Source: Gymnothorax reevesii
Taxonomy: Eukaryota > Chordata > Actinopteri > Anguilliformes > Muraenidae
Direction: 5' to 3'
DNA length: 64,000 bases
Assembly (NCBI GenBank): GCA_029721435.1
Contig: CM056583.1
Span: forward strand, 73,404,120-73,468,119
The translations under genes and the position numbers were made by a program. The notes under the pieces are model-generated. The model searched no databases. It saw only the letters and a list, made by a program, of their open reading frames with translations, and was not told where the DNA came from. Numbering within the stretch: the first letter of the stretch is position 1; every line of letters starts with the position of its first letter. Shown piece after piece: positions 11,838 through 21,350 of the stretch.

Positions 11838-14800
11838 TCATTTAGTTGTTGGCTCAGGAAATTCAGTGATAACTTTGACTTTTGCATCATCTTGTAGGAT
11901 AACATCATGGTAAACCAAATCAGTCCTTGATGGAACGTCAGGGAAAATGTGACTATATTCAAATATGAGCTGCTTTAGCTGCTGTTGTTGAAAAGGGTCC
12001 AGGTAGGACAACTTGCTGTCAATATTTTCAAGAATGTCTGAATTCTCAAGTTTGACTGGACCAGGTTCATTTTCTAAGGGGCAGTCACAATCTTCTTTGG
12101 AATTTTCCAGTTCAACTGTATTTACCACATTGACTGGCTTTTGCTGTGTGTCTCTATCAATGTATTCTTTCAGCATGTTGATGTGACACATTTGTTTTTG
12201 TTTCCTCCTTCCAGGAGTTGAAATTATGTAATTTAGATCACTGACCTTTTTGAGGACAGTGTAAGGGCCGAAATATCGGGCCCTTAGAGGGTTTCCAGGA
12301 ACTGGCAAAAGTGCAAGAACTTTGTCACCAGTTTTAAAACTTCTATCTTTTGAATGAAGGTCATATCTGGCTTTCATTTTGCCCTGAGCTTCTTTGAGAT
12401 TAGACTTAGCAAAGTCACAGGCTTTAGAGAGACGATTACGGAAGTCAGAGACATACTGAAGCAAGTTTATTGGGACATCATCTTCAGCGAGCAACTTTTC
12501 CTTCAGTAGCTTCAGAGGTCCACGGACTGTATGCCCAAAAACGAGCTCAAAAGGACTGAACCCAAGAGACTCCTGAACAGCTTCACGGGCAGCAAACAGA
12601 AGAAGATGAACACCTTCATCCCAATCTTTCTCTGTGTCAAGGCAGTAGGTCCTTATCATGTTCTTCAGGGTTTGATGGAACCTCTCCAAAGCACCTTGAC
12701 TCTCAGGATGGTAAGCTGATGACCTGTATTGTTTAATACCAAGCTCATGCATAACTTGTTGAAATATGCCTGACATGAAATTTGATCCTTGATCAGACTG
12801 AATAGACTTAGGAAGACCAACAAAGCAGAAAAACTTGGTAAGAGCCTTGATGATAGTCTTCGCCTTGATATTACGAAGTGGAATTGCCTCAGGAAACCGA
12901 GTGGAAGCACACATGATAGTCAGTAAGTACTCACAACCAGACCTAGTCTTCGGCAATGGTCCAACACAGTCAATGATGATCCGACTGAAAGGTTCTTCAA
13001 AAGCGGGAATGGGCTTAAGTCGAGCCTTTGGAATATTTTGGTTCGGCTTCCCTACCATTTGACAAGTATGACAGGATTTGCAGTACTCCTGCACATCAGA
13101 CCTCATGGAAGGCCAGAAGAAGTGGTTTCTGACACGTTGAAGGGTCTTCTTGATACCCAAATGACCTGACATAGGATTGTCATGGGCCAGACTAAGAGTT
13201 TCTTGACGGTACGGCTTTGGAAGAACAATTTGATGGGTGATCATCCACTCTTCATCTGCAGGAACATCGGGTGGACGCCACTTTCTCATAAGCACACCAT
13301 TTTTGTAGTAAAAACAGACAGGAACTTGAGTAGCCTCTTGTTCACTTGCAGCCTGAGGTAGAAGATGCGCTAGATCACGAGCTTGTTGTTGCTCATGAAT
13401 AAGTTGTTTACGAGACAAAATGTCATTAGAATGACCTGACAAGGACAAGTCTGAAGATTTCCCAGACATCTCAGGACTGGAAGGTTCCTGATGAAAAGAC
13501 TGCCCAATGAAGGTGTCAGCCAGGTTAAAGTCCAGGTCAGCAACATCCTGAATAGCCTTTTTGGCCATAGAACGAGTAACTGCACATGAAGGATAGAGGT
13601 CTGGAATTTCCTCCTCTATAGAGTCAGATTCTTGATGAATCAAAGGAGTGTCAGTTACAATAGGGTAGGGTACAACCTTATCCCCAGCAAGATCATTACC
13701 AAGAAGCAAATGAATGCCTTTGAAAGGAAGAGAAGACCTAACACCAACAGTAACAGGCCCAGAGACCAAGTCTGATTTGAGATGAACATTATGGAGAGGT
13801 ACACTTGTAAAACCACATTCTACTCCTTGAATAAGGACATTAGCCTGAGTAGACGATTTGTCCGAGAAAGGCAGAATATCTGCAAGAATAAGAGATTGGG
13901 AAGACCCAGTATCCCTTAGAATTCGAACAGGAGCAGATGAGGAAAAATCATGTGAAAGTGAGACAGAACCATCAGTGATGAATGGCTCAAAACCCTCCAT
14001 AACCGGATCAGACACAGAAGGTAGAAGATCAGGTGAACTGACCATTGATACAAGAGATTCTCTCTTTGTCAAAGCAGTTGGCTTGGTTTCTTCTCGTTGT
14101 TGTTTTTTCTTGAGAGCATAACACTCAGAAATAAGGTGACCTTGCTTTTTGCAGTAATGGCAAGACACAGAGGGTAAAGAATCAGAGGATTGCTTCTCAC
14201 CGGAAGGTTTCCTCTCAGAAGTGGCCTTAGAATCATTAGAAGTGTTATTAGAAGAAGTCTTGGACTGAAACTTGCTTTGAAATTTAGAAAAAGTGGATTT
14301 TTGCACAAAAGAAGTCTTGTGAGTCAATGCATAACTATCAGCTAGTGTAGAAACATCTTGCAAAGTATTGGCTTGTTTTTCTTCAAGGAAAATCTTAATA
14401 TCAGGCTGGACACACCTTTTGAATTCCTCAACCAGAATAAGTTGCCTCATTCTATCAAAATCTTTTTCAACATTCATGGAATTACACCACTGATCAAACA
14501 ACTGTTCCTTTAACCTGCCAAATTCAACATGAGTTTGACTGGCTTCCTTGCAAGAATTCCTAAATTTTTGCCTATAAGCCTCAGGGACTAATTCATAACC
14601 CTTCAGAATGGCAGATTTGACAAAATCATAATCAGCACACTGTTGGACAGATAACTGGTTATAGATTTTTCTAGCTTTCCCAGTAAGAACACTTTGTAAC
14701 ATCATTGTCCAATGCTCTTTTGGCCATTTCAAATTTTCAGCAATTTTTTCAAAATGGGTAAAGTATTGGTCAACATCATTTTCTAAGAAAGGAGGAACAA

Positions 14801-15257
14801 GTTTGATATGTTTAACCACATCAAAATGATCAGAAAGTCCAGAAGATTTTGGAACAGTACCTGCTTCTATTCTCTTCATTTCCAATTCGAACTGCATCCT
14901 TTTTTCTTCTATTTCGAGTTGTTTCTCCAACCTTCTTTCTTCCATTTCTCTTTCCTTCTCCCTCTCCAACCTTCTCTCTTCCAGCTCTAGTTGTTTTTGG
15001 CGCAGCTGGAATTCAAGCCTTTGCAGCTCCGTTGCAGGCACTTCCACAGCTTTAATTAATTCTGCTGCTTCTTCCCCAAAGATATCTTCATCGATGAAAT
15101 GTTGCACCAAAATGTTGAATATTTCTTGTTTCTTCATTGATGACTTCACATCAGATAATCCAAGGGTTGAGGCTATTTGTAGCAAGTCCATCTTCTTTGC
15201 CAACAAAATTAATTCCTGGGTTGGAGTTTTCAAAAAACTTTCCACATCAAAAGTCAT
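11838..15257 (-). CDS. Gag-protease-integrase polyprotein of Gmr1-type element
   Basis: A 1,139-codon frame on the minus strand. Order by residue: N-terminal helical part 1-75; charged coiled coil about 77-132 (LEERRLEREKEREMEERRLE); capsid about 145-315, whose second half (PEAYRQKFRN to LADSYALTHK) resembles the SCAN domain known to derive from Gmr1-like Gag; zinc knuckle C366-C369-H374-C379; aspartic protease D449-T-G-S452 with LLLGND near 517; integrase zinc finger H692, H699, C729, C732; DD35E catalytic D763, D822, E858; GPY motif near 997. The start of the RT region follows (about 1084-1124), then a jump straight to post-palm text. The frame ends at a TGA (11838-11840). A single long gag-pol frame is usual for the group. 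Particle assembly, protein processing and integration domains look intact; reverse transcription is not possible from this copy alone. Confidence 0.88.
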   Translation of the reverse strand: MTFDVESFLKTPTQELILLAKKMDLLQIASTLGLSDVKSSMKKQEIFNILVQHFIDEDIFGEEAAELIKAVEVPATELQRLEFQLRQKQLELEERRLEREKEREMEERRLEKQLEIEEKRMQFELEMKRIEAGTVPKSSGLSDHFDVVKHIKLVPPFLENDVDQYFTHFEKIAENLKWPKEHWTMMLQSVLTGKARKIYNQLSVQQCADYDFVKSAILKGYELVPEAYRQKFRNSCKEASQTHVEFGRLKEQLFDQWCNSMNVEKDFDRMRQLILVEEFKRCVQPDIKIFLEEKQANTLQDVSTLADSYALTHKTSFVQKSTFSKFQSKFQSKTSSNNTSNDSKATSERKPSGEKQSSDSLPSVSCHYCKKQGHLISECYALKKKQQREETKPTALTKRESLVSMVSSPDLLPSVSDPVMEGFEPFITDGSVSLSHDFSSSAPVRILRDTGSSQSLILADILPFSDKSSTQANVLIQGVECGFTSVPLHNVHLKSDLVSGPVTVGVRSSLPFKGIHLLLGNDLAGDKVVPYPIVTDTPLIHQESDSIEEEIPDLYPSCAVTRSMAKKAIQDVADLDFNLADTFIGQSFHQEPSSPEMSGKSSDLSLSGHSNDILSRKQLIHEQQQARDLAHLLPQAASEQEATQVPVCFYYKNGVLMRKWRPPDVPADEEWMITHQIVLPKPYRQETLSLAHDNPMSGHLGIKKTLQRVRNHFFWPSMRSDVQEYCKSCHTCQMVGKPNQNIPKARLKPIPAFEEPFSRIIIDCVGPLPKTRSGCEYLLTIMCASTRFPEAIPLRNIKAKTIIKALTKFFCFVGLPKSIQSDQGSNFMSGIFQQVMHELGIKQYRSSAYHPESQGALERFHQTLKNMIRTYCLDTEKDWDEGVHLLLFAAREAVQESLGFSPFELVFGHTVRGPLKLLKEKLLAEDDVPINLLQYVSDFRNRLSKACDFAKSNLKEAQGKMKARYDLHSKDRSFKTGDKVLALLPVPGNPLRARYFGPYTVLKKVSDLNYIISTPGRRKQKQMCHINMLKEYIDRDTQQKPVNVVNTVELENSKEDCDCPLENEPGPVKLENSDILENIDSKLSYLDPFQQQQLKQLIFEYSHIFPDVPSRTDLVYHDVILQDDAKVKVITEFPEPTTK

Positions 15258-15313
15258 GATTGCTGGTTTTTAAACTAGTCAAAAGATTTAAAATAATAAT
15301 CTTCGGTGAATCC

Positions 15314-15332
15314 AATCTCGGTGGAACCTCCA
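15314..15332 (-). other. Primer binding site for tRNA-Gln
   Basis: Three bases inside the 5' LTR the minus strand reads TGGAGGTTCCACCGAGAT. This is complementary to the 3' end of vertebrate tRNA-Gln(CTG), which ends ATCTCGGTGGAACCT plus CCA. The match is 19 nt. Confidence 0.85.
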
Positions 15333-15335
15333 ATT

Positions 15336-15803
15336 TGTTATGACTTGCAAAAATCACAACAAAAAAACTGGCAAGTACAACTAAAACAAATTTATTCTTT
15401 ACAAAAAAAAGTTGCACAAAAAATATCCACTATTTAAATTCTCAAATAACACACTGCCACTATTTAACTGTTGCCAAAACAAAACTCTGGTCTGCTCTCT
15501 TCTGCTGTCTGCTCTCTTTGTTGTCAGTCTCTGCTGTGCTTAAAATCACAGCCTTTTTATAGTCTAGCAACCTTCCAGAAAGATCCACAGGATTCTAGGG
15601 AAATCCCGCCCCCTCCAAGCAGGAAAGTGCCAGAAGCTTCGAGAAATTACTAGACTTTTCTTAATGATTTTACAAGTACGCCACCAGATGGTGCCAATGA
15701 ACAAAATAAATATAGCTGACCAGCAGGGCAGCAAAACAGCATGTAACAAATCTTCATTTACAAATGGAATATAAAGCTGTACAAAAAATTATCATACATA
15801 ACA
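15336..15803 (-). repeat. 5' LTR of the Gmr1-type element
   Basis: 468 bp, minus-strand TGTTATG...CATAACA. The promoter part has CTATAAAAAGG (plus strand 15552-15562) with a GC box (CCCGCCCCC, about 15606-15614) upstream. The polyadenylation signal AATAAA is at plus-strand TTTATT 15391-15396. This layout (U3 with GC box and TATA, then R/U5) fits transcription leftwards across the element. Equal in length and, by eye, identical to the other LTR. Confidence 0.92.
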
Positions 15804-15860
15804 GTGTGACAAATATGCAAAAAATAAGAAATCGGGGCAAAAACTTTTTCATGGCAATGT

Positions 15861-15869
<9 letters not shown>

Positions 15870-15905
<36 letters not shown>
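15870..15905. repeat. (TA)n microsatellite
   Basis: About 18 TA units following TGTGTATGTGTG, directly right of the Tc1 end at 15859. Confidence 0.93.
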
Positions 15906-15908
<3 letters not shown>

Positions 15909-15984
15909 TATGCACACAAACACACACACATGCTACACAAAGCTACTGCCTTTCTGCTTTAATTGGGGGCTATTGAAAGATGCT

Positions 15985-16320
15985 GGAATTGTAACATTAT
16001 TTATCAGTCTAGGTTGATCCCTTAATCATTTGCTGTTCTTTAGATGTTACTCGAGGTTCTTTTGTGACATCCTGAAGAATTGTCAATAAGCTGTTGGAGG
16101 AACTTTTGGAGGCCAGCCACTCAAGAGGAGGTTCACTACAGTTCAAAGTTTTCTCCATTTGTAGGTAATGGCTCCCAATGTGGCTCTCTGGAGTCCCTGA
16201 GCCTTGGCTTGCCTCTTGGTCTCTGGCTTTGTAACCCTTTCCAGATTGACAGATATTGGCAACTTTGTTTCTAATTTGTTCTTGAATTTCCTTAGATTGC
16301 AGCATGATGTGCTGCTATTT
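15985..16320 (-). pseudogene. Second Tc1-like fragment (transposase N-terminus)
   Basis: The minus strand from 16305 reads MLQSKEIQEQIRNKVANICQ, SGKGYKA, then text with LQMEKTLNCSEPP and LLTILQDVTKEPR. This is the helix-turn-helix region of the same broad Tc1 family as the 9072 element, at lower quality. No ends and no catalytic part are seen. It lies about 130 bp beyond the first copy, with a TA/CA tract between. Confidence 0.65.
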
Positions 16321-16760
16321 CTTTACTTTACATTCCCATCCAGGTATGGAGTGAAATTTTTTTCTTTATTACATGAGAGAAAATAAATGATCCGAGAGGG
16401 AAAAAATGTTTTAGAGAAAAAGTTTTCACATGGATAGCAAAAAAAGCATTTTATGAGAGAAAAAAATATATACTTGAGAGAAAAAGTTTTCATACCGATA
16501 GCAGACAATATGAGACTAAAAATCTCATAGAACATTAAAAAATATAAATTTGAAATTTAAAAAATTATTTTTGAGAAAAAGATATCTCTCAAAAACATTT
16601 TTTTACTCTCATATATACATATATATATATATTAATATATATATATATATTTTTTTTTTTGCTATCAGTGAGAAAAATTTTATCAAAAAAAGTGTTTCTC
16701 TCGAAGTATTTTTCTTCTCCTCTCTCAAAACCTAAGTGTTTGTGCAAGATGCAATTTATT
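16321..16760. repeat. AT-rich low-complexity repeat with GAGAGAAAAA words
   Basis: Repeated TGAGAGAAAAA/GTTTTCA words on the left and TCTCTC plus GAGAAAAA on the right flank a TA-rich core (16610-16652). The arrangement suggests an imperfect fold-back. No coding. Confidence 0.5.
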
Positions 16761-16900
16761 TGTTCTCGTGTCAGGATTTTGCTCTCGCTGCGAAAATAAT
16801 TTCATGGGCGGGGCCACGTTCCTATTGGCCAGTCGGGTGAGAATCGTCTTGGGAGTCGAATTCAACTGAATCATTACACTATTGTCGATTCATCGACATA

Positions 16901-17435
16901 CACTGCCCGGCCAAAAAAAAGTCGCTCACTCAAATATTTAGTTGGAACCCCTGTGGCTTTGATTGCAGTGCATATTCGTCTAGTCATTGTTTTGACGACT
17001 ATATGCAATGCCAGAACATTTATCTTCGATCAGAAATGCCATAATTTTTGGCCGAGATCTTATCCACTCGACATAATGGTCGGTGGTCTTTCTTGAGCAC
17101 ATCCCAGTAACTTTTAATGTGTTTAAGGTCAGGACTTTGTGGTGGCAAATTTGTTTGTGAAAATGATTCCTCATACTTGTTTTTGTCATTCATGGTTTTC
17201 TTTGCTAAATACAAGCCAATAACTTGCCCGTTCTGAAATACTGTAACATCTTTTCCACCATCAAGGGATGTGTCTTCCGACATGATATTTTAAGAAACGA
17301 GTAGCAACGCGCTTCATCAGTCAGGGTTAAAATGATTATTTCCAGCTAAAACATACTAATAACCGCAATAATGATCCAATTATAGAATTTGTTCATTAGT
17401 TTTCAAACGGTGACTTTTTTTTTGGCTGGGCAGTA
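16901..17435 (-). mobile_element. Internally deleted Tc1/mariner element
   Basis: Terminal repeats CACTGCCCGGCCAAAAAA on the left and, read from the right, TACTGCCCAGCCAAAAAA. TA is duplicated (16899-16900, 17436-17437) and the length is 535 bp. A minus frame (17020-17283) starts MSEDTSLDGGKDVTVF and then carries PPQSPDLKHIKSYWDVLKKD, the end of the DDE domain. The family form is SPDLNPIE, so the catalytic Glu is Lys here. Most of the transposase is deleted. It is a dead, MITE-like derivative that would need an outside transposase. Confidence 0.85.
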
Positions 17436-17437
17436 TA

Positions 17438-18480
17438 GATGCGCTGCCTTAAGCGAAGTATCCAATGTATGGGTAAGATGATGACAGGCACAACTCGACG
17501 GGTAGCTGGCTGAGCAAGTTGGTAGTCAAAATTATTCTCATCATAGCCCTAGCAGGTTAGAGAGTAACAGATCAGAGGTATTAAAGGATGTGTAACTGAT
17601 TAGTAATGTGGCGTTCAGCTCAGCTAACATCACCGAAGATACATTAAATGTACTAAATGTAAGCTAGTTTGCCATTACTGATGTGTTTGTCAGTTTGGCA
17701 TGGGAAAACAGCACTCATATTCATGAATGTGTAGCTAATATATTATTTAGCATGCTAATCGCTAGTAAAGCTAATCGCTATTAGCCATCATGCTAGGTGA
17801 AGTTGCAAACTCACCTGGTTTATACTATTTTTAAGATTTTCTTCAGATTTTCCTCATTGAAGAGATGATAATGATTCCCAGTGACCGTTACTGTGAATGC
17901 CCTCCTGAAATGGGGAAAGATGGAATGTTAAATACATTGGCATGCAAGCAATAACATTGTAGATTTCGATGTCAGTTCATCTTTATAAAAAGACAGACAA
18001 ATATCTTGCTTGCGATTATTCCACTGTACGTGAACTGAAGCCTTTTTAGATCACTAGCCAGTTGGCTATGTAGCTAAATACATTGGCGTGCTAGCGCTAA
18101 CATTAAATAGTTCGACATCACTTTAGTTTGCTAGCTAGATAGCCAACCAGCTTCTTAGGGAGTAAGTCAGTAATCAAACTGTAGCCCTATTTTGCTGGTG
18201 TAATCAAGACGCAAATTGACGTGATTATGGGACGAAAGTGAAGGGGACCAGAATTCCAGAGTAGCGCCGCATTAACGCTACGGAAAAAATATTGCTGCCC
18301 GTACACCTAAGGAAACAGCCATCTGTATGGCTGTTGCCAAATCTTGGCTTATACCCGTCGCCATTTCTCGCTAGCGTGCTGATGACTACTCGCTCGGGCT
18401 GTTTTCACGCTTAAGTCATCTATGTCCCACAGAACAGCAATGTTAAGCTAACAGTGCCATCTACTGGCGAACAGGTTAAA
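17438..18480. other. Unassigned non-coding DNA rich in GCTAGC/AGCTAA words
   Basis: No gene. Many GCTAGC, GCTAAC, TAGCTA words recur (17750-17800, 18060-18160), the flavour of an old non-autonomous DNA transposon, but I could not find paired ends. Confidence 0.4.
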
Positions 18481-18620
18481 TCTAAACCTTAAATCTTAAA
18501 TCTAAATGTTAAATCCATATAATTATTTATATATGTAATTAAATATTTAAAATTTAGATTTATATTTGGCAATTTGATTTATATTTAATGTTTAGATTTA
18601 GTATTAAATACCTTCTTTTT
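18480..18620. repeat. (TAAATCT)-like simple repeat
   Basis: Degenerate tandem TAAATCTAAA units, then the reverse-complement sense (TTTAGATTTA) at 18552-18610, giving a loose AT-rich hairpin. Confidence 0.6.
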
Positions 18621-18839
18621 CCTTCTACAAAAAGTTATACCACAAAAAACAATATCTCCTTTCCTATAGCAATTTACACATATTTGTGCGTAAATGTGAG
18701 AAAAAGACAGTTTAAAATGGCAATAATCTTTTTTCCCTGTTTTTGATGCTAAATGTGCATAAACTGTACGATATAAAACAAAACACCCTATTTTACAAAC
18801 GGTGCCCCATATGAAACTATCAAAATTGTGACGGTGCAT

Positions 18840-19940
18840 TCAGGAACCTCAAGCGAGAGAGGGAAATCCAAAAAACATATGCCTTTATTGATTGCCGGGT
18901 CAGGACCAGTAGATAGAAGAATTGCCAAGCCACAAAACAAAATCCAAAAACAAAGTCGACTAGACAGGCCGGGGACCGAACCAGAAAAGCAGAGGTGCGA
19001 CGATACATAGACAGTAGTAAAAAATCACAGTCGAAATCCAAAGCAGTGGGTCATACACAGGGCATCCAAACACAGAAGACATGGTCATACTGAAAACGGT
19101 CAAATATCCAGAAAGACAAAACAAGACAAAAAGGGCTATGGCAAAATCAAGGTTGGACAAAACTGTCGAAGAGAAGCAGTTATCAATTGGCATACATGAG
19201 ACTCTGCACAAAGGAATATTGATCAACGTTCTGACAAAGTCAAAGCAACAGTGAGGACAAGACAGACAGGGAAGTCACACACTATGCAAGGAACAGGTGA
19301 ATGGGATGAGCACTAATTACAAAGGAAGGTACACATGGGGAAATCCTAAACCACAACAATTGGAAAAAGCCAAGACACGGACAGGATTCACGCAGACATC
19401 CTATGACAAATAAACAGCTCCAGTCAGGGAGTTCTAAGTGCACAGACAATGAATGCAGGAAAGCAATTAAGCACGTGCGAGAGACCTCGCAGAAATGTCG
19501 GGAGAGACAGGGAAAGCCAAGCAAGGGGCGAAGACTAGAACAGGGTGATTGCAGAGACTAAATTAGTACTAATTAGTAGCGGTGCAGCTTTACAGATTAA
19601 CTAAAGTGCACGTTAGTGCGTTAGTAATATATACATGGATTAGTTGGGTTAGTAGACTATGATACAAACTATAAATGTAAGTAATCTAGAACAGCAAGGC
19701 GAAGGAAATAAACGAGATTTGAAGTAATAATATGAAACACCAGAAACCATTGAAATCACCTGAAGCAGGTGGGCACACAGACTGGGGAGACAAACTGAAC
19801 TAACTAGATCACAAGGGGAGACTAGTGCAATGAAACTTAAAATGGCATGAACTGAAAACCTGAGAATACAATAACCAAAAGGAGAAAAGAAAACACATGA
19901 CCATGAACATAAAACATGAACACAAAAACTAGAACCATGA
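18840..19940. repeat. Old interspersed repeat, family unknown
   Basis: An A/G-rich kilobase resembling long dispersed fish repeats (GAACAGGTGAATGGGATGAG near 19290, and CAAAAACTAGAACCATGACA near 19923-19942). The minus frames at 18820-19524 are lipid-like noise. The assignment rests on general resemblance only. Confidence 0.4.
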
Positions 19941-19942
19941 CA

Positions 19943-20400
19943 GAAATCAACATATTAATTTGGCATTTGGCATATACAAAAATAGTATAAAAGCAGGTGA
20001 TTTTGCAAGTTCACCTTTCATGATGGCTAATTAACGATTAGCTTTAGCGTTCTTGCAGAGTGTACAGTTCAGAATTAGTACTTGCATTACGTTTGTGAAT
20101 ATAATTTAAATGATTAATATGAGCTCAAATTGCAAAGTTTGCCTTTGATTTGAAGACACCAACTTCTAAACCCCCCGCCCCCCAACCTTTGTATAGGGAA
20201 AACTTTATTGGTGAATTGGCTGCATGGTTGTTCCATGACCAGATCTGTGTTATTCCCTCATTAACAGAAGAAGATAACAATTTTAGAGTTGACTTCAAAT
20301 TTGGAATAGGCATTTGGAATCTTTCACTGTTAACTGTCTTAATATTAAGTACAAAAAGCGGAGTCACAAGCCAAGAACCATCAGAAAAATAAGAAAAATA
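19943..20400. other. Non-coding, no recognisable feature
   Basis: Two opposed frames of 80 and 94 codons cover the same bases (20125-20409) and neither resembles a protein family. Confidence 0.6.
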
Positions 20401-21350
20401 TAGCCACAAGCGGCAATGCCGGGTTCAAGTCAAAAAAGACCATTAGTAGTTGAAAGCTCTATTAGCTTTATTAACAAGTGTTGCCACTAAACGTGGCCAT
20501 GTCCCCCGCCAGGTGACGAAAATCGACTGTGGTCGGCATATCACACAAATACACATTGAAGCCTAAGATGAATAAAATCGGTAAAAGCGTTCTTGAGATT
20601 TCGTGTTCACAACAAACAGGACGTGATGGATGGCCGGACAGATGGACTGACGGAGCTGAATACTATGCACCCCGTCCTTAATACACCTTGACACCAAAGA
20701 TGAATGGAATTGGTCAAACCGTTCTTGAGATATCATGCTGATAAGGTATTTATAAGTGGTAATATGGTTGTAATGACCTTGAGAATAATCCCAAGGTCAC
20801 ATAAATCGAATAGGCTCTGAGCACCCCCCTAAAACACCTTGACACCAAAGATGAATGGAATTGGTCAAACTGTTCTTGAGATATCGTGTTCACAACAAAC
20901 GGGACATGACGGACAGATGGAGCTGAATACTATGCCCTCCACTCCTAATACACCTTGAGACCAAAGATGAATAGAATCAGTCAAACCATTCTTGAGATAT
21001 CACGTTTACAACAAACGAGAAGGAAAGGATGGATGGCCGAATGGAGCTGAATACTATGTCCCCTGCCTCTAATACACCTTGACACCAAAGATGAATGGAA
21101 TCGGTCGAACCGTTCTTGAGATATCATGTTGACAAGAAATTTGTAAGTGGTCTAATGGTCTTAATGACCTTGAGAATGCCAAGGTCACGGAAATCTACTG
21201 GGGTGGGCGAATCACACCAATATACCTTAACACCAAAGATGAATGGAATCTGTCAATCCATTCGTGAGATATGACGTTCACAACAAACGGAACATGACGG
21301 ACAGCCAGACGAAGCTGAATACTATGTCCCCCGTTCTAGTTGCAACCGTG
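20400..21350. repeat. Tandem array with 115-150-bp units
   Basis: The word ACACCAAAGATGAATGGAAT, or a close variant, starts units at about 20565, 20691, 20842, 20958, 21082 and 21230, followed by GTTCTTGAGATATC and GAGCTGAATACTATG. Spacings alternate (151, 116, 124, 148 bp) because some units carry an extra ATGACCTTGAGAAT...AAGGTCAC segment. Confidence 0.85.

Larger units (their letters stand above)
10593..15803 (-). mobile_element. Gmr1-type Ty3/gypsy LTR retrotransposon, RT-deleted
   Basis: A 5,211-bp element on the minus strand with 468-bp LTRs, a tRNA-Gln primer site, gag-protease-integrase-(partial RT)-RNase H, a polypurine tract and a 4-bp target duplication (GTGT at 10589-10592 and 15804-15807). 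The comparison target is the uninterrupted left repeat of the surrounding Tc1 element, which shows the same site unduplicated. Integrase lies upstream of the RT/RNase H region, as in the deuterostome Gmr1 group and unlike ordinary gypsy elements. The fingers and palm of RT are missing. LTRs show no difference in my side-by-side reading, so insertion is recent. Confidence 0.92.
9072..15859 (-). mobile_element. Tc1-like transposon interrupted by an LTR retrotransposon
   Basis: Left end CAGTGCCATGAAAAAGT at 9072. The right end read on the other strand is CATTGCCATGAAAAAGT ending at 15859. The inverted repeats continue inward (TTGCATATTTGTCACAC). Without the inserted retrotransposon (10593-15803) and its 4-bp duplication the element is about 1.57 kb, normal for Tc1. 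TA lies at the left edge (9070-9071); the right edge reads TG, so that copy of the target has probably mutated. The transposase pseudogene is on the minus strand. Confidence 0.85.
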
